A stretch of 64,000 nt of DNA from Gordionus sp. m RMFG-2023 (lineage: Eukaryota; Nematomorpha; Gordioida; Chordodea; Parachordodidae). The DNA is taken from the NCBI RefSeq assembly GCF_954871325.1, contig NC_088777.1, positions 37,177,366 to 37,241,365 of the forward strand, given 5' to 3'. Below, piece by piece: positions 21,557 through 34,386 of the stretch. Made by a program: the position numbers and the translations under genes. Numbering within the stretch: the stretch's first letter is position 1; every line of letters starts with the position of its first letter. The notes below the pieces were generated by a model, which was not told the origin of the DNA, made no database searches, and was given only the letters and a program-made list of their open reading frames with translations.

Positions 21557-24500
21557 ACGCTGGAACAACTTGAACTGGAAAAATTAAATAATAATGTACC
21601 TCATGGTAATATATTTTCTATCCAAATCATATAATTAAATTTATACCTCAGATTGCCCTGGAACCCAGAGTCAGGATGCAGGGAAAACAGATTCATGCAA
21701 AGGATGTCCTAATATGAAAATATGTTCAAGTGGTGAACTTAAAAAAGAAATAGGTAATTTTTTTAAAAATAGTAACTAAATTAATAATTAATCATGGTAA
21801 AATTTATATCATAATGAATTAATAATATAAATGTATATACAATTATAATATATTTTTTTACAGATCTAAGCAAGATATTATCTAACTTTACCAATATTCA
21901 AAGCATCATTTTTGTATTGTCTGGAAAAGGGGGTGTAGGTAAAAGTTCATTTGCAGCAAATTTTGCAAGATATTTAGCTGATCATGATCCAAATAAAAAT
22001 GTATATCAATGTTTTATTTATTATTATTTAAAAGTCATTAAATTTTGTCATATAAACTTGAGTTTTTCTTAAATAGGAAATAATATTTTCCTTTTAAAAG
22101 ATTATATTTATTTAATAGGTTGGCCTTCTAGACATTGATCTGTGTGGGCCATCAATCCCTCAAATGATGAATATATCTAACCAAAAAGTGCATCAAAGTG
22201 CAAATGGCTGGTCTCCAATAGTAAAATTAGTTTAATATCTTTACCTCAGATTTTAACTTTAAGATTTTAATATATAAAATCATATTTCTTGATTATTATA
22301 TTGAAATATATCTCTTAACATTTTGAGAGTATTATCTCTAAATATAAACAAAATAATATATTTCTCTTTTATCATAACTATTTAGTGTTACAAATGTGTA
22401 TAAATGAATTGCTTTCAATGCTAACCAGATCTAGTGGCTAATATGCAAAATATTGATTAACCCTTATAGATCTTTAAAAAAATCTACTTTTAGCCATGAA
22501 TTTATAGAATAAAAAAATATTTACAAATTGAAGAAAATATTGTTACCCCCCCCCCCCCCTTACCCCCTTCTTTGTACTTTTAATTATGAATTAATTTTAT
22601 TATGAAGAAGAAACAACAATAAATAAATTACAAAGCAAGTTATTAAGATTTAAAAAGTATTTATAGCGAAAAATTTGGTGGAAATGGGGACTGAGAAAAA
22701 TATAATAATTTTTAAATAAACCTGATTTTTTTTATTAAAGGACCAAGATGTGAGATTTAAATTTTTTTATTAAAGGACCAAGATGTGAGATTTAAATCTT
22801 TTAAAGCATCAAAATATTTTTTATTCATAATAATGAATATTTTTTGTTTTATATTTCTATATTCAAGAAATGTGTTAATTATATACAGAGCCGTAGCTAG
22901 GAATTTTCAACTGGGAATGGGGGGGGGGTGGGGTGGTGGTGGTATATTTTTTTGAAATAAAACAAACAATTAGGGACTCATAGAAGTTTTTTTTATTTTA
23001 ATTAAAAATTTGTATTATTTTTAAATTTTGTATAAATTAATTAAAAGCTAAATTCTATGTTTACTTTTCCCTATCAACCTTCAAAAGTGATTACTGAGGG
23101 GAGGGGGGGCACCTAAAGCAAAATTAGCATTATTGGTTATTTCCCCATAATTGATTGATATATAATTCGAAATTTAAAGAAAAAGAAGTAAAGTAAATTA
23201 AGGAATAAAAATAAATGGTATTATATAGAAGAAGTTGGCTTTAGAAAACTTAATAAATTTTGAACAAATTGTCACTATTTTAAGGAATTTCTTTGCTTAT
23301 CTTTGTCAAATATAAAATACAGTATGTGCAAGAAAATTTATTGGTAATGTCGATAGGCCTGTTGCTGGATTCCCTTGACGACGCCGTCATATGGAGGGCC
23401 CCTAAGAAAAATGGTAAAAATTTGCACTTTCGACCTGAATTATATATAATGTGAGATGTTAATATAATAATTTTAAAAAAATCTTCGTATACTATTATAT
23501 TACTAGCCTCCTGCAGAAGAATTAAGCGAGAAAAATAACAAGTGGGGAAACGGGAAATAAATAAATTCGACCTTGTTCCTCTCCCCACCTGAAATATTTT
23601 GACAGAATGATTATAATCGCCTTTAAGTTGTTATAAGGGGTTTCCGCGATACATATATTTCACTTTTCTTTCAAAGTATACCAGGGTAGAGCCATGCAAA
23701 GTCAATATGGTCACCCAGAACCTGGTCTAAAATTTATATTAATTTTAAAGCCCGGGTTTGCCTATTTTATTTACATTTAGCCCAATCATAATTTTAATGA
23801 TTTTAGGTCAAAGTCTGGCCTGGCTCGGAATTTTTAATTGAAAAATTAAAATATAAATTAAAGGCATTTTTATAAAGTTAAATAACAATGAAATTTACTT
23901 GTCTTAATCTTAAATCATATAAAAAATTATTTTCTATTTTATTACTTAAAATTTTTTATTGGCCATCCACAGTTTGATTGTTTTATATAATCTTTATTTA
24001 TTATTTTAATATTGTTTGGGAGTTTCCTAAATTAATGAAGAAAAAGAAATATATTTTTTAAAATTATTTCTAAAAAATGAAGCCATGATAAAACAGTTTT
24101 TGGAAGATGTCGACTGGGGTTACGATATAGATTTCCTAATAATAGACACTCCACCGGGCACATCAGATGAGCACATGTCAATATTTTCCTACTTAAAGCC
24201 TTGTCTAAATGTTAATAGTGGTGCTATTATCATTACCACACCCCAAGTTATTTTTTTTCAATAATTTTAATTATGCATTTATTTAAAAAAATATATTAGT
24301 GAGGAAGGAAACCCTTTTTAACCTAACCTTTAAACTATGTTTGAATTATAATATTGGGACCATTCTAACTAAAGCACTATAACCAGTTTAATGAATAAGT
24401 GATAATAAGATGGAAAAAACGGGGAAAGTTTTTTTTAGAAAAATAAGAAAATAATAAATCGATAAAAACAATATTTGTCGCCTAAAAAATGTTAACATAA

Positions 24501-27500
24501 AGGAAATATCATTGTTAGACGTAAGAAAGGAGATAAATTTTTGCAAGAAATCCGGTGTACATATTTTGGGCGTCGTTGAAAACATGAACAAATTTGTGTG
24601 TCCTAATTGCCACAAATCTTCTTTCATATTTCCTAATCATTCTTCCAATATCAAACTAATGCAACAGGTAAACCATTTGACTATTATTAATTTTAAGATA
24701 TACTGGCCACCTTAAAAACCATTTTTATAATATAAATTTTTATCTTAATATGAGTAATAACTAATTGCTATTCTTCCTCTTAGATTTTTTACCCTCTTTT
24801 ACATCTAATTTAAAGTTTACAAAAAATTATGCTATAAACGTTACATCAAAAAAGAAGCGCTTCACTCGTTACATTTGAAAAGAGAACGCGTTACAGTTAC
24901 TCGTTACCTCTTAAAAATTTTTTTATTTATTTTTTTACCCATATGAAAATAAAATTATGTAAAAATAATATATATCATAAGCTAATCTGAACTCTTGCTA
25001 ACTTAAATAAATGCCTTCTTTCGGATCTCCTAATTTAATCCTAAAGGGTTTGCCAAGTTTTTAAGTTAAGCGCCTGGCTTCCAAAGGATGTTAGTGTTGT
25101 CGTAACATTGGTATGAATTTATATTTATCTGGTATATCAGTATATTTGTTGGTTTTAAAGTCTTCTGTGTATCTTAAGATGTCTTACGTTCAATCCGACA
25201 TATAGATGCAATGCTCTCATCAAACGGGATTTACAAGCCACGGGTTTTCCTGCAACTTTATGACCCCCAGGTCTCTTCACTGATGGGCCGATAGAATTAC
25301 ACGAATTCCTTGGGAGAAGCATCGATTTTTAGCATGGGACTTTCCTATTGATCCCCTTTCATCCTCCAACATCAATAATAACTTCTTAAAATACACAGAA
25401 GATTTGAAACTAACAAATATGCTGACATACCAGATGAATATAAATTCATATCATATGTTACTACAACACAAACATTCTTTGGGAACCAGGCACATTAAAA
25501 AGCATAACAAAACACTAAGGATTCAAAAGAAAGAATTTAATTACATCAGAACTCAGATTATAAAATCTAATTTGATATGCTTCATCTGTTCCTTTTCCGA
25601 GTAGCTAAGATGACTTAGACCTTTTTCCCCTTCCCTTCGTCTAATCATTATTTTCCCTTTCTTTTTTCCTTTTTAAATGAAGGAATGTTTGTACTTTTTT
25701 CCTTTTTAACATTCGCTATTTTGTTAAAAATAGAAATATGTCAAAATTTAAAATTTTTTTAAATATGTTCTTTTTAGTTGCATTGAACTATATTTTTTAA
25801 TAAAATTTAATATAATGTATTGTAATTATATATAATTTTAATATAAACTATAGATTATGTCAAATACTTTACAAATTAAAACACAAGTCTTTTCTTGTAA
25901 TAATTTTATATCTATTTTTAAATTGATTTTCAAAATTTTCCTCCGGCCCTCGGCTAGGTCCCTAAAAAATATTATATAATGTTAATTTTTTAGTAGTTAC
26001 CTTTATATCATCTTTCTTAAAGTAGGCTAAAAAATGGGAAATACTAATTCTAAAATTTACCAATCTTTTATGCATTATTAGTGTCTAACCACTAATGTAG
26101 TAGCCAGCACAGATGAAAAAATATTAATGACAAAATTTTGGCCAAATTTATGATTAAAAGGCATCTGAAAGCATTATTCTGAAAATTTTATCAATGTTTA
26201 GTGTTCAATTGTAAATTAATTCAATCCATTCGGTGTAGAAAGAAAAAGCTCACATTTTTTATGATCACTCAATATATCTCTATATTAAAAATTATTATTT
26301 TAATTATTTGCATATAACAAAATTTTACAGAAAATTTAATTATAGATTTTATTTATTATTAAAATACTTTAATATAAATAACATTCCTTTATTTAACTAT
26401 TTATCAATGACATATATAATACCTAGACTGACGATTCATTCATTAAAATGCATTTTAAGAGTCGTTAAAAGCAAATCAGGGGACCTGCCATTTTGGTAAC
26501 ACATATAGTAATTATTCTCATGTTAAAACCTACTATTAAATCGATAACTTGCTTCCTTATTATCTCGATGATCCGGTAATTCTTTAATAACGTTTGCATC
26601 AGATATAGGAATAAATTAGCCTCTCGTTAATTTATTCCTATAATGATTAGTGTAACAATTGATGTACACTTTTAATGAATGAACCGTCAGTCTAGGTATT
26701 ATATATGGCATTGCTATTTATTTATTTTAATGATAATATACAATAAAATAATTCAAAATGTATAAATGTATAAATTTTATACAAATTATTATATTAAAAA
26801 TTTATTGTAAATAACTGTATATAAAAAAAATATTATTACATAAAATACAAATAATTTTTGTTATACATATCGATATTTAAAAAATATAATTAAACAATTA
26901 TAATTAATACAAATGATTATATTATCAAAATATAAATAACTCAATTCAGACTCAACCGGCAAAAGAAAATAAAAGCTTGCTGTTTATCTTCACCAAATTA
27001 AACGATTTTTCTTTTAAATTGTAAAAAATTAATTAAAATTTTTAAAATTATCTAATTTGTTTAACAATATAAATTATATTATTAAATTTAAAATTGTTTT
27101 TCAAAAAATACCTTTCGAGATATGCAGATTAGAGAACTGCACAGGCGACTCGGGTCGGGTTCGGACATTAAATAAATATTTTTCGGACTCGGGTTGGGTT
27201 GTAAGAACTGTCCGACCGAAACTAACCCAAAAAATAAATATTAATATAAATATCATAAATAATTATTATAATTAATAATGTCAATTATAAAACCATAGCA
27301 TTTTTTATTTATGACATTTTATCCTTAAAATGTCATTCAGAATAGCACGTAATTTTCAATTATTATTTTATAATTTACATAACAACCATACACCAAACTA
27401 TTTTATGTGATTATATTTTATTACATTGCATAGTTATCGGTATTATTACAAACTTTACTTTCATCATATTTTATCAAGTTAAATAAAATATATTTTATTA

Positions 27501-30500
27501 ATATCTCTCATATTTTCATATTAAAAAAAATTATTTCAATGGATGCCAGATTAAAAAAAATTGGTAAAAAGATTAAGAGAAATGAATATAAAGTATGTTA
27601 ATGGCAAATCTGAGGTCTGGAAAAAGTTTTCATTTATATATGAGAAAAACTTAATTATGTAAGTTGCAATTTTTGCAAATATATATTTTTTTAATTCTAT
27701 AACAAGAGGTTAGTATATTTATATATAAAATATATATTATTAAATTTTTTAGGCACAAATCAACTTAAAAGGTCTAAATGTGTATTTAAAATAGAGAGTA
27801 AAAAGACACAATTTAACAATTGATATCATTTTTAGTACTGATCGCAAAAAACTCAAATGTTGTACCAAATTAAAAAAAAAGAAGAATGTACAAAGATGCT
27901 TACCATGTTTTATGGACGTGATTTGAGATCATTTGATACAATTCACTGGGAAGGCTTTATTGCCAATATTTTGTCAAAATTTCCTTGATATATGGAAAAA
28001 AGCATCATTCCAGATCCTACGACAATTTCTAGAAATTTAATGGATACTGCTGATGGTATACGCAATAAAGTATTTCCGAAATTAAACGTATATATGGGAA
28101 AAAGTCGATGTGCTGGTAACAAATATATGAAAATATAGTTAAATTTTTTATAATTTTTAAATTTGATTGTATTTTAACTATTTTATAATATTTTTTTAAT
28201 TCAATAAAATTCAACTTAATATATAGATTAGATTATGGCCGTCAAATAAACTTTTACTTAAAATGGCGCTGAATAAATACACATAATTTTTTTTAGGTTA
28301 TTATAATATTCAAATTGTAAAGATTCGGGCTCGGATCGGGTTGGACTAAAAAATATGTGCTCCGGCTCGGACAAAAAAGTATTTTAAATTCGGGCTCGAG
28401 CTGCGAAAAATTACTTTGCAGACCTCTTATGCAGATCATAGTTTTTCTCCATCCTCGGCTCTACTATGCCAGAAAATATTTATAATATTTCTTTATAGCC
28501 CCCCCCCCTCCCGTTATTTAATAATTTAGTTAATAGAATTTTTAATTTAAATCATGTGATCATTTATAATTGAAAATTATTATTTGTTTTTTTTAAATAT
28601 ATTTCATTTTGATATCGTACATATTATTTTATTTCCGTTTTATAAATAAAATTATTCACAATAAAAAAAATATTTTAAAATTTTTTTCCCCGACGTTATG
28701 AGGGGAGGGGGGGAGGGAGATAAACAAGAGCGCTTAGTGCTCAACACAACTGTGCTAAACACCAATAAATAAAATTTTTAACTGAGGGAATTTATTAAAA
28801 TATTTATAGATGGATCTGTATTTATAAGTAACTTATTAGTCCATCTTCACAAAATTCTTTCAGATCCTCATCAATTTTTATTATCTTTATTAGAATTTAA
28901 TCTGAATTCATATGTTTTTTAAATATGAGCTACTTGACATCTAGATTGTTAGGACACAATCTACGCTTACAATGTAAACTTAGTGCCCTTTATTTTCTTT
29001 TTTTATTTAAAATGTTTCTTAGTGGGGTGAGGGCAGAGTCAAATCATCCTCAACTGAAAAAATAAGTACTGTTAACTTGACATATATTATTTATAATGAT
29101 AATATTAGAGAATATAAATTAATATAACTTGATTTATAATTTGATTAAAAGTCTTGACTATAAATTTCAGCAACCAAAATGTATTAATAAAATAAAAATG
29201 GAAACTTTGGTGGTTGATCTGAATTAAAAACTCGGTTTAAATTATTTATAAAATTGAAAAATATATAACAAAATAGAATATATTTTAAAAAAATATAAAG
29301 TAACATTTTGCGTTACTGTTATTCAAAAAAAACGCGTTACTTGTTACTTTTTTTGCCTTCATCGACGTTACTTTACAGCACTACAAAAAAGCATAAAATG
29401 TCACATAATTTTAAAAATCTTTTGCCATATTTATGATTAATTAAATTTAAAGAAGATATATGGAATCGGTGAAACTAACTAAAATATTAAATTATTCATG
29501 GGCTTGGCCCTTTAATTTTTTTTTTTTAGAAATTAAATTTATTTTTTATACGCTTAATTTTTTTAAAAAAATTTTACAGTTTGATATGTAGATTTTTGGA
29601 AAAATATCATACATCATAATTTTTTTTTTACAACTTAATGCTTCAAGAGATCCGAATTATTGAAAAAATATATATTGATAAATCATGAGCCACTTTTGTC
29701 AAATGAAAATCCTACTTTCAATCAAAAATTTGATGATATATGTAAACTGTAAAAATAACTAATCTATATCAGTGAGTCCCAAAGAAAATCATTAATTTTC
29801 TAAAACAAATATACTTATTATTATAAATATCCTCAAATAAAACTGTTAAAAATTTAAAATATTATTTTTTTGATTAATAAAATAATAGGGGTTTTATTAT
29901 TTTTAATTTTAGCTGCGTTATTCCCCAATTTATTTGCCCTGATGCATTAACCAAATTATAATATTAATTAATACCCATAATTTAAAATAATCTTGATTAT
30001 TAGTTTTGTGGTGATTGTTTTGTCTGTACCAAAAATTTTAAAACTCTCCCTCTCCTACATTTTTTTGATCTTCAATTATATTATGATAAATATGGTTTAA
30101 ATAACCTTTTTTCTGAGAATAAATCTTGTTTATAACAAAATATTACACAATCAGATATGCAATCTAATAATTTTTAAAATGTTTGGTTATTTGAAAAATT
30201 TAAAAAAAGATTAATTATGTCTAAATTAGAATAGTTTATTATTTAATTATTATTATATCGTTGATTTTATAACCAACCATCCTGAAACATTATTATAATA
30301 CTTTCACCGGCATATTTCTTACTCTATTTTCTAAACATAAAGTATGTTTTCACATAACCGAAGTGGCAATGGAATGTGGCTAATTTTATATCCTCAGTCA
30401 ATCTCTTATCTATCAATCATAATAAAATTCGAAGCTATCTGACCCCTTTAATAAAATTATGTTTTCCGATTAAATAATAAAAAAAATGAGTGATGGTTAG

Positions 30501-32146
30501 GAGAACCATTTAATTCACAGTAAAACAATCCAGCTTCAGTAGATCATATGGAGTATATTCCAAACTTAGGAATCGTTTAGAAAACTAGTTTTCTTTTAAA
30601 AAATTAAAAGTTGCAATGCACTGTCAAAGTTAGCCATAAAATCAATCTTTTAGTTTTAATATCTAGTTTTGGAAGATATGATTATAATTCTGTTATAAAT
30701 TTTAAAAAACAAACAGGATTTTTTAAAAATTGTATTTCATTATTTTAATTATAATGATAAAATTATTTTTATGGTAAATTCTTAAAAAACCCGATGTTTT
30801 TATTTTTATTAAATTTTAGAAGTCTATTTTTTTGAACTGCCAACCCTAACATTCTTTTTTTAGAAGGAAAGTTCACACTTCACAGTCCATTTAACAAACT
30901 AATTATATTTTTTTTATAATAATAATTTTTCACTACATTGAGATTAGAATTATACAATTAAATTATGTAAAAAATAGAAACAATGAAATACAAAATACAT
31001 CAAATATTTTTTTTATCTAATAAGTAATGATTACTAGTATAATTTTTTCATATAAAAATTATTTAATTCTAAAATAATCTAAGTCTCTGTCTTGGTATTT
31101 TGATAAAATTTTATTAAAAGATTTAAGTCAAATTGATGTTTATTTGCCAACCCTAGTTTGCAGAACACATAATGGCCTTTTAAATATTGCTTTAATTGAG
31201 CATTTTACTAATCATTTATTAACCTATTTCATTCTGATTAAATTGTATATCAAACCTATGGCAGAATGACACATATGGGCTAAAGATTTGGCTATCAAAA
31301 AACCGAAAAGACTGACCAGGTCGATATGCTATCACTACATAGCATTTGCATATTGTTAAAAAAATATGTAGGGCCGGAATTTACTTACTAGAACTGCTCC
31401 CAAGTTTTATTTTTCTATCTTATATTGAACCATAATGAGCTTTTTACGACATATTATGGAGGTGAGCTAACTAATTTTGTATAAAATTATTGAGCAGGCC
31501 AAATAAATATAACTTTAAAAAGGTTTATACTATCCAAACGATTTTTCTCTGAGGGTGGACGAGCCAATTTTTATAGAACAATATTTATCGTATTAGGTGC
31601 AGAAATTTACCTCGTGGTAGGTAACATTAACTTAGAAACGGATAATCAATGCTCATATTTTTTATAATTATGACCCATAGGTAAATAAATAAATTAATTA
31701 AAAATAACCTTTGAATAAATAAAGTTTTATGGAAAATTTTAATATATCCACGTAAAAAAAACGACGAATATTAGGATGGAGTAGATCAAATCAGTAAAGC
31801 GGTTAATATCGAATCTTTAAAAATCGATCATTTCCCCTCAAATGAAACTAACGTACAAAAAATGTGCAAGGATATGGGTGTAAAATACTTGGAATCCATA
31901 CCTCTGGATATAAATTTTAGTAAATATACAATTTTATGGATTTTTTTTTGAATAAAAGAAAGGAAGGAATTATTTTTCATCATAGTTTTTCTTATTTAAA
32001 TTTTTATATTATAATTTATTTAATTGAATCATATTTTTTTTTATATAGGGAAAGTCTGCGACGCTGGGGAGTCTTATTTCGAAAAATTTCCGAACACTCC
32101 AATATGTGACATTTTTGAAAATATTCGCAAAAAAACTATTATTTGA
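21557..32146 (+). CDS. NUBP1: NUBP1/Nbp35, cytosolic Fe-S cluster scaffold NTPase
   Basis: Scaffold P-loop NTPase of the cytosolic iron-sulphur assembly machinery, a Mrp/Nbp35 partner of NUBP2/Cfd1. Coding blocks: 21557-21605, 21652-21753, 21864-22000, 22119-22220, 23323-23413, 24083-24246, 24503-24667, 31775-31919 and 32049-32146 (TGA). All junctions are GT-AG and keep phase. The N-terminal C-X13-C-X2-C-X5-C cluster motif is complete (VPHDCPG to [10 protein letters not shown]). Walker A is [10 protein letters not shown]. Then follow [34 protein letters not shown] and the scaffold CX2C (VCPNC). About 350 residues, versus about 320 in human. No in-frame ATG was found, so the start is unresolved. 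A segment at the exon 7/8 join replaces the usual TGG motif and adds about 30 residues. Confidence 0.93.
22221..23322 (+). other. NUBP1 intron 4, with transposon-like debris
   Basis: 1102 bp, bounded by GTAAAA and ACAG. It contains a run of 14 C (22546-22559), a direct repeat of about 40 bp at 22740-22800 (GGACCAAGATGTGAGATTTA twice) and a TE-end-like sequence AGAGCCGTAGCTAGG at 22887 followed by a G run. No coding content seen. Confidence 0.55.
23414..24082 (+). other. NUBP1 intron 5
   Basis: 669 bp, GTAAAA to GAAG. It includes a GC-richer hAT-end-like patch TAGAGCCATGCAAAG at about 23690 and GGCCTGGCTCGG at about 23818, which could be the two ends of a small MITE of about 140 bp, without a convincing duplication. 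Confidence 0.45.
26405..26716. mobile_element. MITE with CCTAGACTGACG inverted ends
   Basis: Long inverted repeats: ATAATACCTAGACTGACG with TTCATTCATT at about 26417, and its inverse ending GTCAGTCTAGGTATTAT at about 26702. The pairing extends outward through CATATAT and CAATG. About 300 bp and non-coding. Exact ends and duplication are unclear. Confidence 0.65.
27130..28428 (+). mobile_element. hAT element relic (1.3 kb) in NUBP1 intron 7
   Basis: The 8-bp duplication ATGCAGAT is perfect (27122-27129 and 28429-28436). The ends TAGAGAACTGCA and, inverted, AAGAGGTCTGCA match at 9 of 12 and are followed on both sides by CGGGTCGGG/GGATCGGGTT-type repeats. Inside, the + strand reads [14 protein letters not shown] and a Cys-X2-Cys (BED-like start), then [18 protein letters not shown], a block typical of hAT transposases. 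Stops and frame changes show it is dead, and the catalytic core is missing. Confidence 0.8.
29391..31774 (+). other. Rest of NUBP1 intron 7
   Basis: AT-rich, with no reading frame, RNA gene or delimited repeat that I can support, up to the acceptor before exon 8. Confidence 0.5.
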
Positions 32147-33051
32147 TTGAATTATTAAATAAAGATGATTTAGCTATATTATGTAATAAATAATAATATA
32201 AAATTATAATGCATACCACCTTTATAAACCCTATTGACCCTTTAGTGTTAAAGGTGGAAAGAAATAGCGTGAGTGGTTGGTGCATAATTCACCTTCATTT
32301 TGAAATTATATCTCATTCAAATTTTTATATTAAGCTTGTAAATTTGAGATATTTATTGAGTTAACCTTAAAATTTTGAAGATTTATTAATAAAGTAAAGA
32401 CCATTTTTTAAAAACAAATTATCTATTCATATTTTTACTATAAAAATCTATTTATAACATGAAATAATCAAAATTTTTATTTAACTAATATCTTAATATT
32501 ATCTTAAACAAACGTCGACAAAAATCTTTAAAAAATAATTGAAATGAAGTAAGATATTATTTTTAAAATAATTACTCATTTTTAAAAAACCACAGATCAA
32601 AGGATAAGATGCCAAATAAGATAGAATCCTGATCGGGTGTTTTTGCTGAATTTTATTAGGTATAGAGTAATCTGTGGGCCTAATCTTTTGAGCAAGGCTC
32701 GGCTCAAATTTTTTTTAAGAACATTTATCCCCCCCCCTCCGACCAGATCCCAAACGAATTTTTTTTATTTGTCCCAAAAATCCCAGCCCAAAATAAAATT
32801 TTATTTGTCCGCCATGCTTGACCCGAATTTATTTAAATATATAAAATTTATTTTTTTTCGTAAAAAAATAGCTACAAAAAATAATAGCGCCTTGTTTCTT
32901 GCAATAATTTAAAAGTATATCAATTTATTTGACAAAATGTAAAGATATCATACTTAAAAATTTAAACCCGATCCATCCCGAACCAAAATTATTTTTAAAC
33001 CTTTTCGGGGGTACGGGCCGGGTAGTGATTTGCCGATCTCCAATAGAAAGC
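32147..33051. other. NUBP1 3' flank
   Basis: AT-rich up to about 32620, then a GC-richer stretch (about 32630-33040) with CGGGTGTTT, GCTCGGCTC, a 9-C run at 32729 and GGGTACGGGCCGGGT. This looks like a small hAT-type non-autonomous element, but I could not find a convincing duplication. An AATAAA-like signal close to the stop (AATAAA at about 32157) may serve NUBP1. Confidence 0.45.
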
Positions 33052-33059
33052 ATCCTGGC

Positions 33060-33819
33060 TAGATGTCCCGCTTATCTAAGTGGGCAGGCGAGCGGGTTAA
33101 GAAAATAGTAATACTGGTGGGCGGGCAGGTTAAAAAATTTATAATCTTTATTTGTTATTTTAAAACATTTAAGTAGTAAACATTAAAAAAATATTCTCCC
33201 TGAAATTTCAACATTTTTAATATCAAAGTACCGATAACTGAGGATAGGAAGAAATGAATTAGGTAAAATATTTCGAAAACATGTTGAATTTGATTTTCAT
33301 GGAAGAATATAACATCAACTTGGATGAAAATGATTTTCCCCATTTTCACAAAAGCAAAGAGAATTCAACTAAATTATTAGGTAAAAAAAAATTGCCAATT
33401 CCAGCAACCGGTGCTTCTTCTGAACAAGGGATTAGCATTGCTGGAAGGTTTTTAGTATCAATAAATATTAATTTTATGTTATTAGATAAAATAAATTCCT
33501 TATCCCTACTACAAAATTGAATATTTTTTTAATGCTTAATATAACATCTTCCTAAATTTTAAACTTTTAGGGATGTAGCACTGAAACTAAATCATTTCTT
33601 TTATTGGATACTTAAAAAATTAGTTTATTTATGGGCGGCGTAAGTTAAATATTTTAAAAATTAATGGGCAAGCGTGTAATAAATTGACTAATAACGGGTA
33701 AGGAATTTTAGAGTAATAATGTGTGAGGAATTTTAGAAATTTTATATTTTTATAAAAGCGAGGCCGGATTTTGAAAATATTGGACCTGCGGCTGAAAACC
33801 CGCCCATTACAGACCTCTA
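33060..33819 (+). mobile_element. hAT element relic (760 bp)
   Basis: Perfect 8-bp duplication ATCCTGGC (33052-33059 and 33820-33827). The ends are TAGATGTCCCGC and, inverted, TAGAGGTCTGTAATGGGC. The interior reads LPIPATGASSEQGISIAG, the hAT C-terminal signature (PATxxxSExxFSxAG) with Gln-Gly in place of the usual Arg-Val/Ile. Only a C-terminal stub remains, so it is a defective copy. Confidence 0.8.
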
Positions 33820-33827
33820 ATCCTGGC

Positions 33828-34386
33828 TATAAATGGATCCAATTTCAGTATCAATACCTATGTTTGTATTTTTAAATAATTGGCATATATATAATATATT
33901 GCCTTGATATTTAAAATGTAATGGATTCGGTCCAAGTGCCGAACCTAAGTTGTTTGGTATGGGATTGGATAATTTTTCAGACAATGCAAACCTGTATTGC
34001 TAGCTTCAGTATGTTTCTTTTGCAATGTGTTATATTTATAACTTAAAATAATTTTTTGAGCATGTTTTTAAAAATTTTTAAATCGGAAATATATTCTATC
34101 ATGTTTGGAATACCTATCTTATGAATTGTAGACTTTGCTGTAAACCCTGAGTCATTTATAATTTATATAAATAATTTATGGGAAATATATTATAAATTAT
34201 ATAAAGTTTATAATTTCATGGAAAAATTATCTGAAATTCATAAGGTATGTATTCCAAACATGACGGCATAATTTCCGGTAAAATCAGATTTTTAAAAACG
34301 CGTTCAAAAAAATGTTTAAGGTTGGAAGAATAACACATTGGAAAAAACACATTGACGCTAACACATATTATAAACAGATTGATCAA
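33828..34386. other. Intergenic, no gene recognised
   Basis: AT-rich. An imperfect inverted pair around 34095-34115 and 34246-34270 (ATTCTATCATGTTTGGAATACC and its inverse) suggests a small palindromic MITE of about 300 bp (roughly 34015-34320). Borders not resolved. Confidence 0.4.

Larger units (their letters stand above)
24827..29382. mobile_element. Large hAT-like insertion filling NUBP1 intron 7
   Basis: ACAAAAAA flanks both ends (24819-24826 and 29383-29390). The ends, TTATGCTATAAACGTTAC and, inverted, AGTGCTGTAAAGTAACG, are imperfect inverted repeats followed by clusters of CGTTAC motifs, a layout known from hAT ends. Inside lie another hAT relic (27130-28428), a MITE (about 26405-26716) and an unclassified GC-richer patch at about 25000-25620. 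I recognise no transposase that clearly belongs to it. The duplication is low in complexity, so the call is moderate. Confidence 0.5.

Noticed and set aside
23280-23588. Minus-strand frame of 102 residues
   Set aside because: Overlaps NUBP1 exon 5 in antisense; the + strand has the conserved [18 protein letters not shown] block with proper splice borders.
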